The notes beneath the pieces were generated by a model. It had not been told where the DNA came from. It worked only from the letters and a program-made list of their open reading frames with translations, and did no database searches. A stretch of DNA of 64,000 nucleotides, from contig OU612067.1 of NCBI GenBank assembly GCA_914767715.1, positions 6,386,001 to 6,450,000 on the forward strand. Direction: 5' to 3'. Positions 1 to 9,733 of this stretch are shown here, piece after piece (within the stretch, counting starts at the first letter, position 1; each line of letters begins with the position of its first letter). The DNA comes from Membranipora membranacea (Eukaryota > Bryozoa > Gymnolaemata > Cheilostomatida > Membraniporidae). The position numbers were made by a program, and so were the translations under genes.

Positions 1-1440
1 TTAGCTTGTGAGACCTTGGCTGCCATCTCTCAGGCCTTAATGTTTTCTGAAAAATATAACAGATAATCGTGATTTTACATGGTCAGCAAGAAGGACTTCC
101 ACTTACATCAGAAACAGGGATATGCCGATTTAATCCAATTGCTCTCTTGACAATTATTTCAATTTACTTCCTGCATTGTACTATGTCTATTCAACTGTTA
201 ATATCTGAGTGCTCTGATGAGTGTTTTGTGTGACTGGGTAGCGTTTCACATATGTGTCAGACCTTGTCTCATACACACTGTTTTTATATGACAGAACATG
301 TGGAGACAGGTCAGTTCTTTTGCAAGAGCATGAATTTCCAGGTGAGAGTGAGCCAAAGTGCAACTGACGGCGAAAAAGAGGAATAGAAGCGGAAATATTT
401 CTATGAGGGAAAAACAGAACAAATCTTGAAACAGAAGTGTAGTCCTGGTCAATAGATTTCCGACCCTTGGCTTAGAACAACGTCCTAGCTCTAGTTCATC
501 ACTCTGTGGTGTAGTGTTTGCAGCCCAAATTGTCTTACTACTTGAACTTTGCAACAAAATATTAAACTGGCTGAATGGGCTAGACTTAATAAAACTCAGC
601 TTTTAGTCATAGGGATTTAAGAAACATCTACCTGTGGGGTGTTAATTTTAAGGACTGAACTGTGAGTGAAGGTAGCTCCCAATCTGTTATTTAATGGTCT
701 GTCTGTCTTTCTCTAGGCCTATGCTATTCTACCAACCGACAGAACAGAGTGAGAGTTAAATCCCAGGATGAAATAGTGCTTTTGTTCTTGATGAAATCAT
801 TGAAATTCACGTGAAAACCATGAATAAGATTCTCCACTCACCTCCAATAGGAAATGATCAATCACATGCAGTTGTTCATGTCTGCCATTACAAACTGCAA
901 GAAACTAATTACTTTGTAAAAAGAGAAAAAGAAATTTCGAGGTCTGTTGCTGCGACGCCATGTTTGTTGTTATGAACTATTGGCCCAGTTCAGCTTATTA
1001 TAGGATTATTTAGTACAAAATACTATATATTACAAAGAATTACCTGCGTAAGATATTTCAAAACCTATACTGGGCTCACTACAATTTGGGCAGACAACTC
1101 TTGTCAATAAAACATATTCCCAAAACACATTTGTTCATTGAAACATGTATATATGAGTACAATATTTCATGAACTACAGGGTTTTTTTAATTCAACAGTA
1201 GGAACAATGAATTCATAGGCAGTTTATTGGACATACAATAGATATTGTGAGCAACCGTACGCCAGTTGATTTTTTTTACCTGAATAATATTCGAAAAATA
1301 TGATTTAACAAACACAAAGTTAAGAACTCATATTCCTCAATAACTCCTACTTGGTTTGACACAACCTGGTGAAAGCTGAAAGGATCGCAGTTATCTATGA
1401 GGAGTTGATTGCATGAAGATTCTAGTCACTGAAAAAACAC
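1..1440. other. No gene supported
   Basis: AT-rich sequence with only short open frames that lack splice signals or recognisable domains. I see no gene here. Confidence 0.5.
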
Positions 1441-1512
1441 AGCAGAGTGGCGCAGTGGAAGCGTGCTGGGCCCACAACCCAGAGGTCGGTGGATCGAAAC
1501 CACTCTCTGCTA
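1441..1512 (+). tRNA. Initiator-type tRNA with CAC anticodon
   Basis: The segment folds as a 72-nt tRNA. Acceptor 1441-1447 pairs with 1505-1511, the D stem is GCGC/GCGT, the anticodon stem is CTGGG/CCCAG and the T stem is GGTGG/CCACT with one G-T pair. It has the hallmarks of the eukaryotic initiator tRNA-Met: A1-U72, three G-C pairs in the anticodon stem, C at position 33, and the T loop AUCGAAA with A54 and A60. The loop is CCCACAA, so the anticodon (1473-1475) is CAC (valine) and not CAU. A T run 7 nt downstream fits Pol III termination. It is either a pseudogene with one anticodon change or an unusual variant. The structure is clear; the function is not. Confidence 0.85.
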
Positions 1513-1518
1513 GTTGTA

Positions 1519-1522
1519 TTTT
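1519..1522 (+). terminator. Pol III terminator of the initiator-like tRNA
   Basis: A run of four T residues begins 7 nt after the tRNA discriminator base, as expected for RNA polymerase III termination. Confidence 0.6.
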
Positions 1523-1977
1523 GTTTGCCACTTGAACAGTCAAGTAAAAATTAATCAAGCTGTCGCCACCATTAAATTTTTGTTTCAGATGCAAATGAAA
1601 AGACTCTTTGAGATTTCAAAACAAAACAAGCTACAACATCAGAGTGATTTGCAGGTTCCCATTCACTGGAAGACATGGATATTTAGTAGCAATGAAGTTG
1701 TCATTGTTAGCAGGCATAACAGACTTTGGAATGTACGTTTATTTTGTCACAAACTGGCAGGGATATGTTCTTCGCTCGCATCATGCAGGAAGCCAAATTA
1801 CTTGCTATATCATTTTTGTACAATACAAAATTGTCAACAGAAGTGATTTCACGTTGTCTCCCCAATGTTTGTTGAATACGCTGCTGTCATTTGACGTAAG
1901 TATACAGCTCACAACCACAGATGTTTTTGAGCACCTAATGCATTAACTCATCAACTCTATCACTGGCAGTAAAATAT

Positions 1978-2050
1978 TGGAGGTACCGGGTATCGATCCC
2001 GGTACCTCTCACATGCTAAGCGAGCGCTCTACCACTTGAGCTACACCCCC
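1978..2050 (-). tRNA. tRNA-Ala (AGC)
   Basis: The reverse complement folds as a 73-nt tRNA starting GGGGGTGTAGC. It has a standard A box, anticodon loop TTAGCAT with anticodon AGC, and a T arm with loop ATCGATA. The acceptor stem contains the G3-U70 pair that marks alanine tRNAs, and the discriminator is A. A TTTT run lies 4 nt past the 3' end (1974-1971). It is 465 nt from the initiator-like tRNA and in opposite orientation. Confidence 0.93.
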
Positions 2051-2092
2051 ATTGAATACCTATATATTGATGACCACTGTACGTTCAAGATA

Positions 2093-2162
2093 GCCTCGGC
2101 AGGCTGTAGGGGTGAGTGGGGCTCCGAATTAAGCACTCAGAACACCTGCGCATTCCCGAGGC
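2093..2162. other. Stem-rich segment beside tRNA-Ala
   Basis: GCCTCGG (2093-2099) pairs perfectly with CCGAGGC (2156-2162), and inside it TGAGTG (2113-2118) pairs with CACTCA (2134-2139). The GC content is much higher than in the surroundings. It may be a small structured RNA or a repeat remnant. The inner CTCCGAATTAAGC weakly recalls a 5S rRNA loop, but the rest of 5S is absent. Confidence 0.35.
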
Positions 2163-2999
2163 CAAATGCACTGAATGATAACCTCCATTGAATAGAAAAG
2201 GATGATGTTTGCCAGGGTAAAGGAGGTGTTTGATAATTGAAAAACGGAGTCTAATCACAGAGGTCTCAATATAAAATATTGCCTCTACGATAGGGCTGTA
2301 CTTAAATGTGTCAACAAGTCACATTCCAAATAAGTTGAGATGGAAAATGTAACATCATGTTTCAATTGGTAATGTTCTCACTCTGAGTTTTAAACACTCA
2401 ACCTGAGTTAGTTGACAAAAATGAATTTCTTGTAAGCTTATTTAGCAAACATTTTATTTTGGAACAGAATTGATTATAGTATTTATGATAATATCATAAC
2501 ATAAGGGAGATATGTAACCGATCCATATAAATATTATATGTTTTTGGAATGTGATTTGAAGCTCCAAAAACTGATATATGAGATTATTCACTTCCTCCTA
2601 TGACTGGTTCTCAAGATAACGTAATTTTTTTCAAACGGTTTTGATGACAACAATGTACAAAATCTTATTGATTATCAGTTATTAAATATTCTGGAATGTG
2701 TATGATATCTACAAATATGTATGGTATGTATATGTATAGTATGTATAGTATAGTAAATACAAATATATCTTGTTTATAATATTATGGCTTATATTAATCT
2801 AAAAATTGAAGACAGGACAGAAAGAATGAGACAAAAAATGATACTACCAAGAATTAAAAATCGGGGTGCTGATGTATATGAATTTTATATGCTAGGCAAG
2901 AGTATGTTTAAAAAAATCAGCACCAAACAGATATTCTCCGTTTTAGGTTGTTTATGGTAGAGCATTGAAGAGTAGGGAATTACATGTAGGATGTGGTCA
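2163..2999. other. No gene supported
   Basis: AT-rich spacer with a short GTAT-type microsatellite near 2710-2755. No coding exon was recognised. Confidence 0.5.
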
Positions 3000-3071
3000 C
3001 TAAGTTCTATGTGGCTGACATGGATAGGCTGCTCTGTATCTCTTTTTAGACCTACATCTGATCCTGACTAG
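3000..3071 (-). other. Post-stop open extension of paralog C
   Basis: After the TGA (3074-3072) the same frame continues for 23 codons to TAG (3002-3000). It begins CTA-GTC and encodes cysteines at positions 196 and 208 if the stop is counted as residue 190. The spacing from Cys185 to Cys196 is 11, exactly as in paralogs A and B. This is a candidate programmed-readthrough extension. An alternative 3' splice site at the CTAG would also keep this frame but would delete the core strand before it. Confidence 0.5.
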
Positions 3072-5530
3072 TCATGGGAGGTACACACACCTCTCACCTC
3101 CCTGGTAAACATATACTGGTCTATTTACTTCGGAACCTAGAATAAGAGCATTATTATTTATTTATGTGTCTCGCTATGCTTGCTTGTTGGCAGTCCTGTG
3201 ATATAAGCGGAACTATTTCATTAGTGCAACATAAACCAGTTTGTTCTACATAATTTATCTAAATTTTCGCACCTGAGAAATATCAGAGTTTTTTCTGTCA
3301 AGAAAAAATATGATTAAATACCCTATCATTCTTACCTAGTGTCCGTAGCTTGTTGATGCCTAGCATGCCACCGTCGCAATCTTCTTGTGATCGTTTATAA
3401 ACTAAGAACAAACAAGATGAGAAGAACTTGAGGGAGGGCCTCTTTAGAGACAGCCCTGTCATAACTGATAGAGGGGAACCTTTAGCTTACTGCTATAGCC
3501 CAAGTGACAAATCTCGAATATTTCGATACTTCAAATGAAATTACTGAGTACTAAAGGTAGACTCTAAAAGTCCCTATCATTTACGTTTGCTCGAGGTGCT
3601 GCCAGTGGCCTGCCAATCGAAAAAAGAATAGAGAGGGGACATGGAGATGTTGGAATACGCTACAAGTGACCAAATTAATCTCCTGACCTGCAGATCATGC
3701 AGTATGAGCTTTGGCATCAATTAAAATCTTTTCAGTTTTGGGTTTCATGACCGAGTATATTATCAATCCCTTTAAATAAGTCTACCCTAAATCACTCACG
3801 AATTTTGGTTGCTAGAGGCGTAGTAGATGATTGGCTTGTTGCCTGGTATTGTTTATTGTTGAGTCCTGACAGTTGAGGGAGTTGAGTTGTTGTTTTAGTT
3901 ACTGTCGCCTGCGTTGTTGACGGTGCTGCTGCAGTGGGTATCAGAGTGGTAGGCAGCTCAGAGGCATCGGATGTTTGGAGTTCATCTTGATTTGCGGTCT
4001 GCATTGTGGTAGAATTGCTGTCCTGCTTATCTACAATGGGTGCTTTAACCCCCATTTTATCATACATCTGTTCTACCATACTGTACTAGAGAACGATAAA
4101 ACAAAAAAAATTAACAGTGTTTGGTTTCAATCTGTCATCAGGGATGAAAATGATGTATGAAATGTTTTCAATTTAAAATCAGCAAGTTACGCATGCAAGT
4201 GGTGATGCCCTGGCAAATCAACTTTACTTTCTGGTTGTTATTGCTAAAGCTTGAACCTCTGATAGGTGAAATTGTGCCAAGTAACATCCAGAATATCATT
4301 GATCGTTATCTTAAGAGCATCACTCACCATAAGATCGATTTTGGTCTCAAGTTCTCCGAGTCGCTCTAAAACTATGACATCACATTCTATGTTCTGTATT
4401 ACATCAATATCTATAAGAAGAATACATGTTGAAAATTAGTTTGTATTCAGATTTCCTATTACTTTGCTGGCTGTATAATCAGGGAGTTTGTCCCAACCTC
4501 CCTGGTATAATGAGATAAAAGTTAAAAAATTAGTATTGTTGCGAAGTTGTCATTCATCAACAAGCGAAACGACAACTCTAAACTATTAATTCCCGGAAAC
4601 ATCTGACAGTAGGAAGTTTTGGAGAAACAATAACACTGCTGACAGGTTGTAATCAGTTTAACTCATACATGACAAGTTGGTAGACCCAGAAATCAGGAGG
4701 TCTCAGCGGACGAACTCCCGACCTGGAGAACCACCCTGCGCGTCCCGCAGTGAAGTTGTCATTTGGCCCTTGTTGTCATTTATTTCAAGCCATAACTAGA
4801 GTGTTCATAAATAATGAAATGCGTAATTTTACCTGTTTTACAAATTATATTGTTGCATTTTATCCGAACGAGGAGTGATAAAATGTTAATAGGCAATTAT
4901 ATATAGGTATATGTACTGTGGGGGTAGGAAAACATAGTTTTTCTTGCAACGAGGAGCCTAAAAAGTCTTCTGGGTGAAGGAAGCTGAAAAAAGGGAGGAA
5001 AAGGGGAGATAGGGAGGAGGTGGAAAATACCCCTACAAACTGGGAGGCTCCCTACCAAAAAGGGAGACTTGTCAGGTATGAATAACTGGACAACCAATTC
5101 AAGTTAATGAAATGTTGAACGTGCTGTGTATTTAGTCTTGCACATCTCTGACTGCAACAACCCCCCCCCCCCGGCCGTAGTAGTAAGCTTTCAGTTACTA
5201 AACCCCATTGCACTGGCTCATTGAGGCTATTCTTGGCTAAAATTAGTATACAATATGTATGAGACATATATTCATATTGTGCTATCACTATCAGGCAAAC
5301 TGCTCTTGTGAATACACTCTTAGTTCCTTACTTTAAACATTTAAAAACATTCAAAGACATCTAAGTGAAGTGTTCACTATATTAGAAGCCAAATTCAAAT
5401 CATAAATAGAAAGAAGATGACTAAAAATCCACACAGCTGAAAGATTGTTGAGAAGTTTACCTTTTGCCATTCTGCTCTGGATCTCTGTCACAAATGTCCA
5501 TAAGAATATTAATCTCCAGCAAGATGACAT
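3072..5530 (-). CDS. Small secreted protein, tandem paralog C
   Basis: Unrecognised family. Five exons on the minus strand: 5530-5461, 4410-4328, 4085-3800, 3401-3336 and 3136-3072, giving 189 aa with consistent phases (1,0,1,1) and GT-AG ends. Exon 1 encodes a signal peptide starting MSSCWRLIFLWTF. Exon 2 is a heptad-like helix (residues 24-51) continuing to about 65. Exon 3 is a Ser/Thr/Gln-rich, probably O-glycosylated linker to residue 146. Exons 4-5 hold the module with Cys155 and Cys185, ending CVYLP then TGA. Exon order and phases match paralog B, and exons 4 and 5 have identical lengths (66 and 65 nt). The stop lies in a TGACTAG context and the frame stays open after it (see extension). 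Probably an extracellular ligand or matrix protein; that role is inference from architecture only. Confidence 0.78.
5161..5172 (+). repeat. Poly-C run
   Basis: Twelve consecutive C residues in intron 1 of paralog C. Probably a length-variable mononucleotide tract. Confidence 0.9.
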
Positions 5531-6719
5531 TCTGATGCTGACTTTGGGCTCTGTTGACAGATAGGAAATGTAATAGATCAGTGTATGAATTACCACTAGT
5601 GGTACTGATTTATATGGTGCTGTCACCAGCATAGACTGTTAAAGACATGACCTTTCACCTATGGCGATTTCACCCAATCGACAAGGGCAGATGATTCTGT
5701 CATACGTTATAACAAACAGCTTGATAGATACATTACTCATGTAAACATCAAATTTCCAAAAATGTTTGCAAACCTATGATCGATAATATGGTTAGAATTG
5801 TAATATTATTGTATCGAATATTTGATTGAATTGATATATTCAAAAAACAAAGCACTGCACAGAAAGATTTATATTACGACTTATTTTTGAGTACCACGCA
5901 TAATGAAGGTGTGTACATATATTATGTAATCAGTGAATAAACTACAAAAAATAGATATAATCTAAATGCTATCAAACTTACATTCAATTAATGATTGCGG
6001 AATTCGAAACCCAAAAAGAAATTTCCTGCATATACTTTAGGCGCATAGATTTTCTATGCCATAATGAAAAGTTTGAATATATGTCACAATTCTTAGCAAA
6101 AACACAAAGAGTCTCAAAAGAAGCCCGTATTAGCTATGCTAGGTAGCTACTGGAGAGTGCAGAACCATTAAATAAAACTATGGGTATGGGTTTTATTTAC
6201 ATTGAATGATTTAAATTGATAGCAGATAGTTAGCATTCTGGATTGTAATAGTTTTCTTACACTACAGTGTCATTTATCTGCAGCTCATTTCTTAGGTATG
6301 CTCTTTCAATGATTGTTGTTATTGACTCATAATAAAATTTCAACGACTACAAAAAGGATATAAGAACAGTTGTTGACAGAAGTGTCTTTCTCTTTGAATT
6401 GCTGCTAACTTGGATATGAAGTTATGGAATATCTTTGTTCTTCTGGGTTCAAGTATGTGTCAAGAAAAGTTTGCTATCTAGTGTTGTGACAATAATGCTG
6501 CACTCAATAAAAAATATTTATGACTCTATGATTTACCATTGAGTACCTTTTCTGTTAGCTTAGAAAATGTAAACATGTTAGGAATAAGCAATTTTTTTCA
6601 AAAGTCACAACATGGAAATCAAATACAATGTTGTGTAACTTGGTTACATATTCGGCGGCAGCACAGCAGGCTTGCACAGAGCACCTGATAAGCTGCCTTC
6701 AAAAGACCGCTGTCAAACA

Positions 6720-6830
6720 AGTTTGATTTTGTTTTGTCGAGAACACGCTCCTACTGTCATCACAAAGGTGACAGCTGCGTCGAGTGATAGCACCTGTTGA
6801 GACATGCCTGCATCTGCAGAAATTCTTTTT
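6720..6830. repeat. Diverged repeat copy 1
   Basis: Shares an order of blocks with 8430-8525: ACACGCTC or CCACGCTC, then CTACTGTCATCACAA or TTACTGTCATCACAA, TGACAGCTG, GAGTGA, CACCTG and GAGACATGCCTG. The copies differ by substitutions and small indels. Both lie between paralogs B and C, so they may be an old mobile repeat or a duplicated regulatory block. Confidence 0.6.
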
Positions 6831-6942
6831 AAATACCCTTGTTTGTCAGAGGCATGAATGGAGGTAATTTTTTGCAGCCTGCCATCAGCTGATGATTGAA
6901 AAGAAACTTATCCAGATTCTTCCAGTTGAACTGCTATTGACA

Positions 6943-6986
6943 TTATTCATAACTGTTCATAATATGTAATGAACAGTTATGAATAA
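6943..6986. repeat. Perfect 18-bp inverted repeat
   Basis: TTATTCATAACTGTTCAT (6943-6960) is perfectly inverted at 6969-6986 with an 8-nt loop. It could be a cruciform, a small MITE remnant or an RNA hairpin. No TSD was recognised. Confidence 0.8.
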
Positions 6987-8429
6987 TTTATTTTATTGTT
7001 GTCTGCAATGATTCACTGTGATGTAGCTTGAGCCATAAAAAGGCATATTTTTGTCAAATTGAAAAATTATGAATATGGTTCTCCGGAATGCGTTAATATT
7101 CACATGTATGCGTTTGTCACATGGATGCGTGAGGTTTTGGTATGGTAGAGTATGTTTTGTTCAGCTTGTCAGTAATTAGGCCCTGATAATGATTTTGCTA
7201 TATATCAGTGTAAGGTCTATTGTGCGTTGAGATGCCCTGTTCATTAGTGCAGGTTTGGGTGATGTTCAACAACACCATGTATTAAAAGGAAGGTATTGAG
7301 TACTGAGGTAAGAGTTAATTCTTGTTCCTCAACCTATTTCTTCATTTGTAGGTTGATGTCAATTGATATAATGCAATTTTGTACCGTTCGTTCACATTTC
7401 TTCTCTCTGTATTTTGTAATTTAACTATTTTTATTGTTGTGTCACCAATAAACGGATCAAATAAATAATCACAGCATCAACCAACACCAACATCTTACAC
7501 TGGCTGGCTCACATCCACCATCTTGCTACATAAAAACCAGCCTGCACAGTCGCGGTAAAACCAACAGCCACAACTAAATGATACATTTTGAGAAATTTCC
7601 ATTTGCCGCTGGAAATTGAGTGCAATATGGTAAAACTGCATTGCATTGTGTTGTATTGCTTGACATTAATTTCAATGACATAAAGGAGAAAACAGTTACT
7701 GTGTTTAGGACAAGTTTTTTCTCATTGACGATCTTAAAAAATTGATTATTTCTTCAGTGAGTGAAAAGGGGCTATCTGCGCATATTTACAACAAAAATAA
7801 GGCTATGATTACAGTGTAATATGATTTAGTGGGAAATTTCAACTTCTGGCTAGAGTTTATTTTAGTTTTTTTTGCTAGTGTAGCTAATTGGTTACTGATA
7901 AATTTAAATGGGGTAATCATAACTAAATAGGCATTCAAGAGATCGGTTTGCTCAAATCCACAGACCCATTCCAGGTGAGAGCATTAATTAATTATTTTGT
8001 AATGCACATACGAAAATAAAATAATCTCCTGCATGCAAGGGTCAGCTGTTTAATGCATGTCAACTGATCATCATATTTTTTCTGGTGATATTGCCAATCA
8101 GTTTTTATTACTATATCAGCTAATTTTGAAATTACTGGGACTTTAACTACTTTTTTTCTGCTGTGTTCAGGTCATTATTGGTTTCGTAGATATCCTGCAT
8201 GTGGCCATGTCTTGTTCCAGTATCTGTTCTATATAAAAAATGAAGATCCGATATTATATATAATATATGTTTCTTTTGTTATTTTCAACATAATATTTTT
8301 GAATATTCTTCATGGTATTGGGGTCACGGTGTACATTGCTGTATGGACAGTATAATTTGGATACCAACAAAGATTCTGTCTCAGAAAAAACACTATCAAA
8401 TAATGTTACACAAGGTCACAGTGATATAG

Positions 8430-8525
8430 TGTTGTGGAGACCACGCTCTTACTGTCATCACAATATTTGACAGCTGTATTGAGTGAGACCACCTGCTGAG
8501 ACATGCCTGGTTTCTACAAAACTAT
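8430..8525. repeat. Diverged repeat copy 2
   Basis: Second copy of the block at 6720-6830, in the same orientation. On the minus strand both begin a short frame with MSQQV, but one indel between the copies breaks a shared frame, so a coding origin is unlikely. Confidence 0.6.
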
Positions 8526-9664
8526 TTAGTTATATAAGTCAACTTTTCTGAATGGCCGTTTATAGATAAAGATTATCTTGTGGTGTCTTGCACTACCTGT
8601 CAATGACAGCTATAGATGGCCGGAGACGAGCGAGCGTGCTCAACTAGACTAATCCAGTGATAGTTCAAAACATGCAAATTAAAAAAATTCTGTTCTTTTT
8701 TATGTGTTTAGTAGGTTTACAATTTATATCCCAATTGAGAGAATATTGGATAAATCGGCAATTATTTCAGTATTTGATTCAGTCTTTTGATCATGTCTGT
8801 CCTGTTCTATTGCAGCACAGTAAAAAATTGCCGCATATTTTGGAACTCGCAAAAAAATAATAGTAAAATACCTCCCTCTCTCATTCTAATTTTTCCTTTA
8901 TTTTTCAGCAATGTCTGCACGCCAGTAGCCGAGTGTCAGAAAAGGGATATTTATTTTGTAAAACTGGAAGTGGTGATATGAATGAAGTAACATATATATT
9001 TTATTGTAGTTGCAACAGATTGGAATGACAGTGAAGATATGAAAAGCATTAAAAAATAACACAAACAATTTACAATAGGCTGAGATGCACTTGACCTCAG
9101 TCTAATATCTCGATATGAATTCTTAATGATTTTGGTTATGTGATTCCTGAGCATGCAAACGGAGGATGGGGTCCTGGTCTGCCTCGTAAAATTGTTGAAT
9201 GGTAACTGAGCCTTACAAATTACACAAAAATATTTGGTCTTTCATAGAGGTTGTCATTCAGTGGGTCGGGTAGTTTCACCCAACAGTGTTAAAAAAGACT
9301 GAAAGAGAGGAAAATATGAAATTAACAATTCCTCCGCCTGTGTTGGGCCAAAAAGTATGATCCAATAGCAACAAGATAATTCTCCATTATTAAAAAAAAA
9401 TCATCAAATATACTACATCAGAGGTTCTAAGTAATCTATGATAGCTCAGCCTTAACAAAAAATTGCACCAGAGAAAAGGTTTGTCAAAAACAAATTAGAT
9501 ATGGAGTAACTACAACCACAGGGTGTCCTGTTCGATTGGAGTCAATAAAATATAAATTTGATGATTGTAGATCGTGACTGTTATGCGAGTTGTGAGGCTG
9601 TCATCTCAATCACAGACTATGTCCAGTTGAGTATAGGAGCTGACTTTATAGATAGAAGTGAGCA

Positions 9665-9733
9665 TCAGCTGGACCTACAGATGAACCAGGCATCTAAGGA
9701 CCTTGTGTCACCGTAACAAGTAACCCGGCCTAG
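9665..9733 (-). other. Post-stop open extension of paralog B
   Basis: After the TGA (9736-9734) the frame continues 22 codons to a second TGA (9667-9665). It encodes cysteines at positions 188 and 201 and the motif AWFICR, which is identical to the C-terminal motif of paralog A, where it is ordinary coding sequence. Cys177 to Cys188 is 11 residues, as in A and C. The stop context is TGA-CTA-G. Candidate translational readthrough extension. Confidence 0.6.

Larger units (their letters stand above)
5531..9664. other. Spacer between paralogs B and C
   Basis: No exon was recognised. It contains a diverged repeat pair (about 6720-6830 and 8430-8525) and an 18-bp perfect hairpin (6943-6986). The promoter of paralog C should lie just above 5530; no TATA or other clear element was identified. 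Confidence 0.45.

Noticed and set aside
2093-2162. 5S rRNA gene
   Set aside because: Only a short CTCCGAATTAAGC-like match; length, other helices and internal promoter are missing.
5440-5540. Alternative frame of paralog C exon 1 (AQSQHQNVILLEINILMDI)
   Set aside because: It looks protein-like but leaves a phase that hits a stop in exon 2; the signal-peptide frame joins correctly.
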